This document shows, one piece after another, positions 25,386-36,219 of a stretch of 64,000 nt of DNA (positions are counted from its first letter, which is position 1; each line of letters opens with the position of its first letter). The DNA is from Adiantum capillus-veneris (lineage: Eukaryota > Streptophyta > Polypodiopsida > Polypodiales > Pteridaceae), in assembly GCA_014529385.2 (NCBI GenBank), contig JABFUD020000382.1, positions 1-64,000 on the forward strand, read 5' to 3'. A program made the position numbers and the translations under genes. The notes below the pieces were generated by a model. It worked only from the letters and a program-made list of their open reading frames with translations, was not told where the DNA came from and searched no databases.

Positions 25386-25719
25386 TTGAAATGGACAAAC
25401 AAGATTGTGCTTTCTTGAAGTTGTAATGGAGTCCTTGAAGATAATGCAAATGTCTTCATATATTGTTCCTTTGTCTCTGTCTCTTTGTTTCTTTTTTTGG
25501 TTAATGATTATGAAGGAAGAGCTTTTATAAAAATGTGTCGCACCACAATGCGACTGGTAGGTTTATGTCACATAGCCATTGACATGCTTGCCCTGTGCAT
25601 CAACATAAAAATATCACGCCACAACACAATAGGGAGCTCTCTCCACAATATGGGTGGTCCCTATCGCGTTGTGATGATGCAACATCCAAATATCGCACCA
25701 CAACGCGATAGGAAGGCGT
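25386..25719. other. Non-coding, with short hairpins
   Basis: An inverted repeat with 14-bp arms (cctatcgcgttgtg at about 25660-25673 and cacaacgcgatagg at 25699-25712) lies just before the LTR edge at 25720. A related caccacaatgcgac motif is near 25540. No gene was seen. Confidence 0.5.
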
Positions 25720-26885
25720 TGTAAGCGGGATGAAAACACACACAGCGCCTCTATAACAACCCGACACACACTCTTGGGAAGATACACACACACACACACT
25801 ATGGGGCACCACTCGGCTTAGACAACACACCTGGCCGAGACAGGGAACACACCTCTGGAGTGAGAGGAGAGAGACTATCCACTTGCCCACTCCACACAGA
25901 CACACACAGACACACACACACACCCAAAAAACTCAGCTCAAAAGAGGATAATTTATGATGTTTAGATACAATTGAGCTTGGGCCAACACCAATGGGGCAA
26001 ATAGCTCACACAATATGGGTAAAATAAGCCAGATACAATCACAAACTAGAGCGGAAACTTCGCTCATAGGAGAAACTTACACAGAAAAACAACAGGAAAA
26101 GAGTGAGGAATTTGGAAAAATGGACAGCGCCATCGCGTCCGGAACGGCCCAAAACCCCACTCTACAATGTCAAAGTGCTCAAATCCGACCTCGGATGAGC
26201 AGTTTACGGCCAAAACAGGCTCCAAAATGAGCAAAAACACACCTGCGGCTGTTCCTCCTCTCTTCTCCACGTTTTTTCTGGTCTTCTCTCTGTTGTTTCA
26301 GTTCCCACACTTAGATTTATTAGTTGGGAACCCTTGGCCTTTTAGATGACCTCAAATGGACCCCGAACAGGCCAAAAACTGACCTCGCAGTGCATAGTTG
26401 TCACCTTTTTTGCATCATCCGCACACCTGGCACTCAGCTTTTCCCAATAATGCATCCCGCCACCACGTGAAGTGGCCCCAAAAAAAGGTCCTCATGATGA
26501 TCTTTCTGCATAATTCTCACAAGCAAACACCCACGTTGTGTCCGTATTCATCCACGTGCAAATATTGACCCCGTTTGCCCTCCTGACGCCACTCGATGCC
26601 ATCTGACGCACCTGCTTACCTCATGTCGTCGGCCCGCGGATAGCTTTCTCAAGAAGTTTTACGCGCTATAAACTCCTCATTATTGTAGAAAAAACATACT
26701 GGTACTGGTGATAGTGAAAATCGATGCACTATGTACACCCTGTCCTACCCGTACACATGTGGGCCCCACATAACCACCTGGCTAAGGAAAATGGGCAATC
26801 CTTTATTTGATGCACCATGCATGTATATGTACATATGCGCAATCCCTTGCTCCAAAAAACTCCTGACATAATTTGCCCATCCCCT
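25720..26885 (-). mobile_element. 3' LTR and polypurine tract of a Ty3/gypsy element
   Basis: On the minus strand a purine-rich tract (26885-26869, aggggatgggcaaatta) is followed directly by TGTCAGGAG at 26868, a canonical LTR start. A matching ...TTACA end is available at 25720, giving about 1.15 kb with TGT/ACA termini. It lies immediately downstream (minus sense) of the integrase at 26897-27619, as a 3' LTR must. No 5' partner is present because the element is cut at about 27.6 kb. The left edge is less certain than the right. Confidence 0.5.
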
Positions 26886-26896
26886 AGTCTGCTAGA

Positions 26897-27619
26897 TCAT
26901 TCATGATCAGCAGCAGCAGCAAAGAGAGATATGAGACTCGCCGCATCACAGGTCTCCTCATCCCTCACCAACATTGCTTGCTCCACAGATAACTCATCTT
27001 GCTCCACCATCATTAACCTGGCATGATATAATTTAAGACGCAATCCATTTACCCTTGACTTATGTAGAACACCATCCAGGTTAGCCAACTGATATGTGCC
27101 ATTTGGAAAACACTCCACTACCTTGAAAGGGCCTTCCCACTTAATTTGAAACTTCTTTTGGAAGGTGTTGTCTAGCTTACTGTTGTAGCGCAAAACCAAG
27201 TGATGTTTCTTGATACCCTTACTTTTGACCTATTCATTTATCTTTGCCAAAGCGTTATCCTGCATCTGCCCATAATGCTCCAATGCGCTCATCCTATCCA
27301 ACTGGACCTCTTGTAACTGCAAGAGCCTCTCTTTGAATGCATCACTAGGTGGCCCAAGCAACTTCTCTAACATTTTGACCGCAGGCAACTCTACCTCCAC
27401 AGGCAATAGTGCTTCCTTTCCATACACCAAATGAAATGGAGTAAACCCTATACATGTCTTCACCGAAGTACGGTAAGCCCATAATGCACCAGGAAATTCC
27501 AAATCCCAATTCTTTCCTTGGTGCTCTGTCACTTTAGAAAGAATTTGTACCAACTCACCATTGAATCTTTCATTTAAGCCATTACACTGCGGGTAATGAA
27601 CGAGTGAACATAGACACAC
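26897..27619 (-). pseudogene. Ty3/gypsy integrase, C-terminal half
   Basis: From 27619 down to 26897 a single frame, broken only by a TAG at 27230-27232, covers the end of the catalytic core and the C-terminal domain. The catalytic Glu is in the NGLNERFNGEL stretch; GALWAYRTSVKTCIGFTPF and YGKEALLPVE follow. The SH3-like end includes FQIKWEGPFKVV and KSRVNGLRLK. The first two catalytic Asp residues are absent because the copy is truncated at about 27.61 kb. The TAG stands where Gln (CAG) is expected. Confidence 0.85.
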
Positions 27620-27729
27620 GACGAAAATTTTACTTTTAGCTTACAACAAAAAGTAAGTATTTTTTATACCGCTAGTCTTTAATATTTTGTATACTACAAA
27701 TAGAAAACTAATTCCTTTTTTTGTGCATC

Positions 27730-28205
27730 AGTTCACATTGGAGCCTTGTAGGCTTAAACATTGAGCGCAAGCATTGCTACCTTGCAAACTCTGTGCATGG
27801 TTTTTATGGGAATGTCCAAAGGTATGTAGTTACTTGTTTCTTGCTTTTGCAATTTCAATGCAACATGTGGTCACCGTATGCTATGTATTGCAGGTCTGTT
27901 CAGAAGCTTTTTGCTGCATGGGAAGCATTGACCCAAGACAGTGTTTGGGAAGATGTGGTGATTTTGAGTTACAACGTTCCAAAGCAAGACGATGTGCATT
28001 TTTGTGGATGGAGAGTTCTTGCAAATGGGGAGCTTCTTCTGGAACTCATTTATGATGAGCGTAGAAGTGTAAGTGCAATGTTTCACTTTTTTAATCCTTG
28101 TACACATGATTTCTTTCAATTACATATAAAAGCTATGGAACTCATTTGCAGACAAGGAACCTAGCAGATTATTCAAACTTGCATGTGGAGGCATTCAGGA
28201 TGTAA
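27730..28205 (+). pseudogene. Ulp1-like (C48) cysteine peptidase fragment, three exons
   Basis: Exon ends fit GT-AG rules: 27730-27821 | 27894-28068 | 28152-28205 (stop TAA). The first junction is phase 2 and the second phase 0. The first exon contains HWSLVGLNIERKHCYLANSV, resembling the catalytic His block of SUMO/NEDD8-type peptidases, but Asn stands where the catalytic Asp is expected. The second has VPKQDDVHFCGWRVLANGELL, where VPQQxNxxDCGxFVLxxME is usual, so the catalytic Cys is kept (codon 28003-28005). Such domains occur in host deSUMOylases and in Mutator- and CACTA-type transposons. The 5' part is lost at the breakpoint near 27.62 kb. Catalysis is unlikely without the Asp. Confidence 0.6.
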
Positions 28206-31139
28206 GACTTGGACTTGGAGTCAAATTTGTGGATGACAGATGTACAGTTCATGATCTCAGTTTTGGTGATGAAATTGTTGCATCTGGCCTTTTGTGCTGT
28301 GGGATGTATAAGCTCACTTTGTATGACAAGTGTGGACAAAATTTTGCAAATGCTGTTGCAGATTCAAGGGCTATTTCAGATGCAAAACATTGCCATGCAC
28401 GTTTGGTCATCTGAATTTTGCTAGTTTGCTGCATTTGCAAAAATCTGATATGGTTGCTTCTTTGCCGCCTCTTGAAGCACCTGTCAAACATGTTTGTAAA
28501 GGCTGTATTCTAGTTAAGATGCAACCTTCTAAGTTTCCAAAGGATGGTTCAGTTCGGACCACATGCAGGTAGCAGCTTGTGCATAGTGATTTTGTGGGCC
28601 CATGCAAACTCCGTCCTTGGGCAATTACCTTTACTTTGTGACTTTAATTGATGATTACTCCAGGCATGCATGGGTATTTCAGGCTTAAAGCGAAGTCCGA
28701 AGTTTTTATGTGCTTCAAACAATTTCTGGCTATGGCTGAAAATGTCTCGAAATGTACTATGGGCACCCTCCGTTCCGATCGAGGGGGGCAATATATGTCT
28801 CATGAATTTAATGCATTTTTGTCTAGTTGTGGGATAAAACACCAATGTACATTGCCTTATACACCTTGGCAAAATGGTGTTGCTAAGAGGAAAAGCAGGT
28901 CACTGACGGAAATGGCACGATGTATGGTCAAAAGTCAAACTTTGCCGCATTCTTTTTCGCTTGAGGCCATCATGTGTGCCACTTACGTACTTAACAGGTG
29001 TCCTACAAAAGCTTTGCAGTCTATTACTCCATATGAAGCATGGCATGATAGAAAGCCTTCTATTGAGCACATGCGTGTTTTTGGTTGTTTGGCATATGCT
29101 TTGGTGCCACAAACACAGCGCAGAAAATTGGATGATAAGGCTGTCAAATGTATTTTTGTTGGTTATAGTGTTGAAAGCAAAGGTTACAAGTTATATCATC
29201 CACAAACAAAGCGTATTCTGGTTTCACGGGATGTAGTGTTTGCAGAACATTGTGTTCAGCCCTTGCTGTCATGTACTAGAGACAGTAATGTAAGCTCACA
29301 GGACATTTATGACACTTTGTTGCCTCTTTTCGATGGTGGAAATACGAATCTAAGTTACAATGACACAAATGTATAGCCTATGGGGGTTTCTGAAAATGTT
29401 ACAGATCAGCCTATTACTGATGTAGATGTACATGATGTACTTGATGAGAAAAGGGTTGAAAATGAGCAGGCTAGAGGTATGCCAAAATGGCTTGTGCACA
29501 CTTTGCAGGACAGTAAATTGGATGCACCTTTGTCTAGTCGTACTCGTTCAGGCTCTCGCCATGCATCTTATGCATCAGATTGTTATGCTTTGGCGGTGTC
29601 TAGCTTACATGATGTTGAGGAGCCTCTGTCTTTTGATGAAGCACAGAATTCAAAAAATTGGATCGCTGCCATGCAATCAGAATATGATGCACTTATAGAA
29701 AATGACACATGGACTTTATGTGATTTGCCTCCTGGAAAAAAGGCCATTGGTACGAAGTGGGTTTACAGATTGAAACGCAATCCGGATGGTGAGATCGATC
29801 GCCAAAAGGCTCGACTTGTTGCAAAGGGTTTTACACAGCAAAAAGTCATAGATTATAAAGAGACTTTTGCTCCCACTTGTCATATGACTACTATGCATTT
29901 TCAATGTGCATTGGCAGCTTATTTTGGTTGGGATGTACATCAATCAGACATTGTTACTGCTTTCTTGAATGGTGACATATTTGAGGAAGTTTATGGAACG
30001 CAGCCTCGCGGTTTTGTCATAAAATGACAAGAGGACAAAGTGTGCAGATGTAAGAAGGCTTTGTATGGGTTGAAGCAATCTCCTCGTGCTTGGTATGAGA
30101 AAGCTGATACTCATTTGGTCAAACGAGGCTTTCGTAACAGTCCAACACAAAGCACATTGTATGTAAAGCGTGAGGGTGATGTACTTCTCAGTGTAGTTCT
30201 TTATGTCAATGATTTTCTGACCACTGGACCAAATAAGGCTGATTTGAATGCTACTTTCAAGATGAAAGATTTGGGACTATTGCATCATTACTTGGATATA
30301 CAGTTTAATCAATGTGATGGTGGTATTGCCTTGTGTCAGAAAAGTTACATAGAGACATTGCTATGTAAGTCTTGGACTTGAGGATTGAAAACCTATTGTC
30401 ACTCCCATGGAAACATGTTTGAAGGTGAGTCACACATGATGCTGGCGATCTTGCTGATGTCAATCTTTATCAAACTAATGTTGGCTGCCTCATTTATGTA
30501 TGCAACACGAGGCCGGATATTTAGTTTGTAATCTCACAGGTCAGCAGATTTATACATAGCCTAAGGCCTAAGCATTGGTAGGCTGTCAAGAGGATTTTCC
30601 GCTACCTTAGTGGCACTTTACGTCTTGGCTTGTTTTATCCCAAGGGGGGATCATTGCCGCCACACTTACATGCTTTTTTGGACTCAGATTGGTCTGGTTG
30701 TTTTGACACGCAAGTGTCCACAATTGCTTTTTGTTTCATGCTTGGCAGTTCATGTATATCATGGTTGAGCAAGAAGCAACCTACTGTGGCCACTTCGAGT
30801 TGTGAGGCTGAGTACAGGGTACTCTTCAAAGCTACGGTTGAGTGTGTACGGCTCGGACATCTTATGGCTGATTTGGGTGTTGGACAGGACACTGCCAACA
30901 CTATCTACACTGACAGTCAGAGCGCATTGGCAGTTGCAAGGAACCCAGTTTTTCATGCTTGCACAAAGCACATTGAGGTGCATTACCACTATGTCAAGGA
31001 GAGTCTCTCAGCAGGAGAGATCAGCTTCATTTATGTGCCAACACAGGACAACCTTGCAGATCTTTTCACAAAGGCATTGTCGCATGAGAAGCTTGAAGCT
31101 TTGCGCAAAGCTTTGAGCTTACTCCCCTTTGTAAACTAA
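28206..31139 (+). pseudogene. Ty1/copia pol: GAG-pre-integrase, integrase, RT, RNase H
   Basis: In order: end of protease/pre-integrase (about 28230-28330), His/Cys zinc finger with HARL, KHVCKGC (28390-28510), integrase core with the LRSDRGGQYMS and PYTPWQNGVAKRK motifs (28640-29280), reverse transcriptase from WIAAMQSEYDAL through KWVYRLK and QSDIVTAFLNGDIFEEVY (29640-30330), and RNase H with AFLDSDWSGC, SSCEAEYR and TDSQSAL, ending at 31139. The order integrase before RT defines copia. The YVDD box reads YVND, and the integrase E motif has Lys-Arg-Lys after Ala. Breaks include a TAG near 29374, a TGA at 30025 and a TGA near 30392. gag and the 5' LTR are missing. Confidence 0.92.
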
Positions 31140-31214
31140 TCATGCCCTTAGGGCATGGCACTTCCCTTTACTCATGTGCTAGCTCTCGTTTACTGCATCA
31201 CTCCAGGGGATATT

Positions 31215-31438
31215 TGTTACCATATACATGTGGTAGTAATGTGTGTGAACACACTAGGAACGCCGGGGCATTTTCTGCCTCTCTAGGAGGTTTTTTCTTC
31301 GAGCATTGTATATACGCTCATCACTCTAGGGCTATCTATCTTTCCACTGCACACTAAGTAACACACTCTCTATTGTGTGCCTTGAGCTTGCTTTGTCTTC
31401 TCCAAGCTGTGTTTTTCTCTGCAACCCTAATTCCAACA
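31215..31438 (+). mobile_element. 3' LTR of the copia element
   Basis: A 224-bp TGTTACC...CCAACA segment is near-identical to 39325-39545. It begins 75 bp after the pol stop and directly after a purine-rich stretch (ccaggggatatt). It is therefore the 3' LTR of the copia element to its left. Confidence 0.8.
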
Positions 31439-31868
31439 TCTCTTCGCACCATGTTCACATGAAGGTTTAAATTTAGCTTTAAAGATTGCATTGCCAACCA
31501 CCTAAGAAGCTCAAAAAAGCCTTTAAAATTACGACAGAATATTTTGATTCCTTAAAGATGAGGACACATTGAACCTTGTCTAGTTCTAATTCCTTAAGGG
31601 TGAGGACACATTGACCCTTGTTGGATTCAAATTCCTTCTTTCAAAAATGAGTGTAAGCTTCTTTCAATCATTGAAGGACTAGAGCAGATGAATAAAATAT
31701 GTTTTTAGTTTGTGTACAATCGGAGAAGAACTCCTTTTTTCAAAATTTAGAATTATACGCAAATCCAATGAATCGGGTTAAATTATTTCCACCTTGATTT
31801 ATCTACAAGCAAGGTTGCCAATTTACTTTAACACCTCTGTATGAATTGTTAAATGAAATCACTTTTCT

Positions 31869-32069
31869 ATGGAGCATATCCTCCACAATCACACTTCTTG
31901 GTTTATAAAGAAATGTAGGAGTGTGTCCATGTGGTCAACCCAACATATGGAGAAGTCCCACTTCCAAGCAAGAAGGGAGCTTTTCAAGCACACTAGACAT
32001 GGAGGAGGGGCACAAAAACAAGTGTGGCACATGAGAAAATCCCAAGAAGCCAAGAAAGAATTTAGATAA
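31869..32069 (+). pseudogene. Transposase-like gene, third copy (last-exon fragment)
   Basis: The stretch MWSTQHMEKSHFQAR followed by LFKHTRHGGG (about 31929-32009) matches FSTQGMEKSHYRAR...YFKNTRHGGG of the 60.8-kb gene. The remainder is a basic, frayed C-terminus. Only this exon is recognisable and the surroundings are AT-rich. It supports a dispersed gene family. Confidence 0.5.
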
Positions 32070-32337
32070 TTTTATAGCTATGCAAAGGAGTAAGCCAAAA
32101 AGGAAAGATGCATATGATAAAGTCATATGCAAGTGAAAGGTTTTTACAATGGCTTGCAACAATCACGAAGAGACAAGGAAGCAAGCGGGGAACATTACAA
32201 GGATCAATTTTGGTTTCTTAAGCCAACGTCCAATTTTTTGGTCCTTCCCCTCCACTTCAAATACTCTTGCTTCATGTAACCTTGCAGTTGCTCGCCTATA
32301 TCACCAGTAAGGGCAAGCACATAGCTTGCCATAGTGT

Positions 32338-32625
32338 GCAGTTCTAGATCCCATAAATTCTAGGCATAGTCTAAATATTAAAATGGCATCCTGGGCGTAG
32401 TGGATGTGAGCAGTTCTAGGTCCCATAAATCCTAGGCATAGTCTAAATATTAAAATGGCCTCCTGCTTCAATTTCAACAAGTATTACATTGTCTGGGCGT
32501 AGTGGATGTGAGTAGTTCTAGATCCCATAAATGCTAGGCATAGTCTAAATATTAAAATGGCCTCCTGCTTCAATTTCAACAAGTATTATATTGTTAGCTC
32601 CTAGGCATAGTGGATGTGATTGGGG
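32338..32625. repeat. Irregular tandem repeat, three units
   Basis: Units beginning gcagttctag/gtagttctag with cccataaat and aggcatagtctaaatatt start near 32339, 32410 and 32513. The first unit is about 71 bp; the later ones are about 103 bp because they also carry a cctgcttcaatttcaacaag insert. The unit end gcgtagtggatgtga recurs. Confidence 0.8.
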
Positions 32626-35049
32626 CAATTAGCTGGTGAGGATAGAATAGTCCCTTTCGCTGGTTTTTCAAGAAAATATTGTCCCTCTTAAGATGATGTC
32701 ACAACCGATGTGGGATAAGAGCAGCAGTGAAGAACACCTTTTACCCTAGATCAACACAGTGTTGTTTAATGGACATTTGAAAATTTTGTATGAAAGGGGA
32801 ACAGGGTGTTGCAACTCAAATGCACACAGAATAGGTCTGATGTTCATTGGCTAATGGTCTTTGGCTTCAATTTGTTTTTACAGAATCATTTTGTCAGGTT
32901 GATAACTAGGCTGTTAAGTAGCTACATTCTAGTGCATCCTTCGCACACAAGGCATCATGGCATGACAAAGTGATCGACATCAATAGAGTGGTGATCTCTA
33001 TGATGAAATTAAAACACGCAATCAAGAAACTGCATGAAAAACATGCTTTTCCTTACAATCCTTTTCCACTTCTTAAGCAGTAAGAACTCAATGATTTTTC
33101 GGCATTTGCTCCCTTTCTCTGGGGAAACAATGTGCTTTGTTTTTGTTCATGGTTGTTTGTTTTGACTTTTTGCAGCTTGGACTTCTTGGAAAGCGATCCT
33201 CTAGTGAAAGTGATGTGTGTGTGATTAGAATAGTGTTGAGAGTGAAAAGAGTGCAAGGGTTAGTGGACAATCATCTCATTGATTGTATGTATGCTACATT
33301 ACCTTAAGGAGTGGTTGAAGCTTTCATCATCTCTCTCATGCTCATCATTGGTAAGTAGAGCAGATACAAAAGTGATTAGGGTTGAGTGATGCAAATAAAT
33401 TGTTAGGGAAAATGTTGATGTACATTGTGAGTAGATCTTAGCTTCTCACCCTTCTCTTTTATGTAGAAGAGTGGATTTGCCATAGCTAGTGCTAGTGTTA
33501 CTAGCTTTGGATTCACAAATCTGAGAACTTGGGTGGTATCCATTGGTGTCATCACTTGTGTTACATCCCTCAATTTTCCTTTTTCACCTTTGTTGGGGAT
33601 TGGTGCATTTGGAGTAAGAGGTTTGAGCTATTTTCTCCTCACAATGTCTTGTCACTGTGACATTCTCATTAGCATAACCACAATCAAGAGATCATTGAGT
33701 GACATAAATTTTATATGCATTGTAAGTAGCTTTAGGGATTAGTGAATGTTATAGTTGAGGTATTCTCACTTAGCATTGTAAAAGTAGATTTACATGTGTG
33801 CAATGCATCCAAATCTTTTGTGAAATGTGAAAATAATGGTATAATCCTCAATGATGAAGTATTTTGGAAGCCATATCATCATTTATAGCAGAGATTTTGT
33901 CTACATTAGCACTCAGCTCGCCATCGTAGAGCTTGGTGGTTATCCTTAGTATTTTTTCATGAAAATAAGACGTTTGTTTTATAGATCTATAGTTTGCTCT
34001 ATTGTATAAACTATCGAACAGTTGTAGAAGAAACATTTTTCGATTCTGACACAACACACCTTAAATACTAAGCCTATTTGGTCAACACTAAAAAATGATA
34101 TCGTTAGTCAAATTTTTGTTCCATGGGTTTGACCCATAGATGGTCTCCTAAGTTGACGATTGAAAACTTTACATTATTCTTTTACGATTCAAAATATAGC
34201 CAAAGGTTGTGGATTAATGGATAGCTACTACAAGATTCACACTATTCAAACAAAGTATCGACATTCCAAAGACTAATCTAAGACCTTTGGAGACACCTAC
34301 AACTTCCTTTGTACTCGCAATTGGAACCTAAACCACATCCATTATAATTTTTTGAAAATGGAACCATAGAAGAAATAAAAAATTGCATAGCATTGATAAA
34401 TGCATGATAATACCAATTGGGTGTGGTTGAATTGCAAGGAGGTTCGTGCATTTACCATCCACGGTTATCATTATGTTGTGATCATATTTTGCTTTGTATA
34501 AGAATTCAATGCATATTGGGTTGTATGGGTGCCGCCCCTTGCCTTGAACAGATAGGTGAGAGCGATAGCTCATCAAGCTTGGTTGATTCAAGGATAGCTA
34601 TTCTTCTGAAGGAGTCTCAAGAGGAGTGTGCAACAAGCCCAGAACTTAGAGACTCCCTTTATATGCTACTTATTCACTACCATTGATGGGGCAAGGATAC
34701 ATGAATTACATATCAATGGGTATATAAAGGATGTCAGTCAAGTAGCTCCAAATGAGGATGTGGTCCAAACTTATAGCCATGGAGATGACTTAATGGGTCT
34801 GGTCTAGAAAGGATATAAGATACACCAATGCACCATACACAAATTCATGGATTCCTAAAAAAGTGATTCATTTCATCACGGCCCATGAAATTCATTTTCT
34901 ATACTTGCTTGGAATCCCACTAAAGAATTGGCTATGTGGATTAATACACCTATCTCAAGTGCCCCATTGACAAGTTTTTATCATGATTCGACGTTTTTAG
35001 CCTTCCCTCTATCAAAAGATCACCACTAGTGGTCCCAACCCCAGTGGAA
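32626..35049. other. No gene seen
   Basis: AT-rich interval with scattered short frames on both strands. No domain, splice pattern or repeat was recognised. Confidence 0.5.
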
Positions 35050-35519
35050 TGAGCTTGTCTCTTTGGAAAGCGATTCCAGGTTGAGTTAGTAGAGTTAGCT
35101 AAATCAACTCAAGTAGACAGATTATAGACAACTGATAAGATAAACAATCATAACTCAAATAGAGATGATAAACAAACCGAAACTGGAATTGGAAATGGAT
35201 TGTGTATTCAGATCAGTACAAGTGGAATGGAGTACAATAGCATGAGCCATTGCTCTGAGTTAATATCCAAAAGAGTACAAGAGTGAGATGAGCTCCAAGA
35301 ATGACACTAGATTCCATAGCACAATGATTCCAATGATGATAATAGCCCGTCAAATGAGTGATGGGGCTCTATTTATAGCTTTCGCACTCGGCCTCTGACT
35401 AACTATCCACTATGCAATTATCGCAGTAAACTGGGCTCAGTAATTACTAGTTTAGTTGCTAGTATGAATTCCCGTCAAGGGACTATTCCCACTGCCTACA
35501 TCCCCCCCCCCCTTCCCCC
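35050..35519 (-). mobile_element. Candidate LTR with TATA box and polypurine tract, minus strand
   Basis: On the minus strand a G-rich tract (gggggaagggggggggggga, 35519-35501) is followed by TGTAGGCAGTGGG at 35500, an LTR-like start. A TATA box (ctataaatagagcccc on the minus strand, near 35365-35380) lies inside, and a CA end is available at 35050. No minus-strand pol is seen to the right, so this may be a solo or truncated LTR. Confidence 0.35.
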
Positions 35520-35829
35520 TTTTTTATTTGCTATAGTTCCAAAATTTTAGATGTACTTCTGACAATGATTGATTTCCAAGAGGATGGGCCTTGTAAGCTT
35601 GCTCTGTTTAGAGTGCTGATAGCCGACTAGACTAATAGGATGCTTAGCCGATCGGACTGTTGATCTGACTCATCATTTGACTTGTGCGGAAGATATCTAT
35701 GCAGACGATGAATGATTGGACCAAATTCTTCTAATGGTCTAATGTACTACCCTTGACTAGATTGCTCTCTTCTGATTTGTCGCTTGTTAGATAAGTGACT
35801 CTATCCGATATGATTCTTAGTCGACCAAA

Positions 35830-36078
35830 TTGTTGCGTCCTTTGAAACTACCAGATTGGGTGATGGTTTACAATAGCAAGCTGGTACACATGCCTGGAAA
35901 ATTGGAACTCGGGTTTGTAGGGCCCTTTCAGATAGTAAGGCTTGTGGGACCTAATACGTTTGTTTTGGCCAATGAGTCAGGACAAGTAATTGCTAAGCCA
36001 ATAAATGGTTTCCGACTCAAACCATTTTTTGGAGAAATAAATGGTAGGCTTGAGTTGAGCATCAAATTAATGATGTGA
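35830..36078 (+). pseudogene. Ty3/gypsy integrase C-terminal end
   Basis: An open frame with DWVMVYNSKLVHMPGKLE, FVGPFQIVRLVG and KPINGFRLKPFFG matches the SH3-like end of Ty3 integrases. Everything upstream (catalytic core, RT) is missing. It lies directly before the coiled-coil ORF at 36.2-38.2 kb on the same strand, so that ORF occupies the position after pol. Confidence 0.7.
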
Positions 36079-36219
36079 GTGGGATTGAGATGTATTATGC
36101 ATGCAAGGCAGTAAACAAAGGCATCATTCTCAGGGGTGCGGAAAATACTACTTCGCTGCGTTTTTCTTCTCCGTTGCACTTTCTTGCTTGCTGCAGTATG
36201 TTAAGTTTTTGCAATACAC

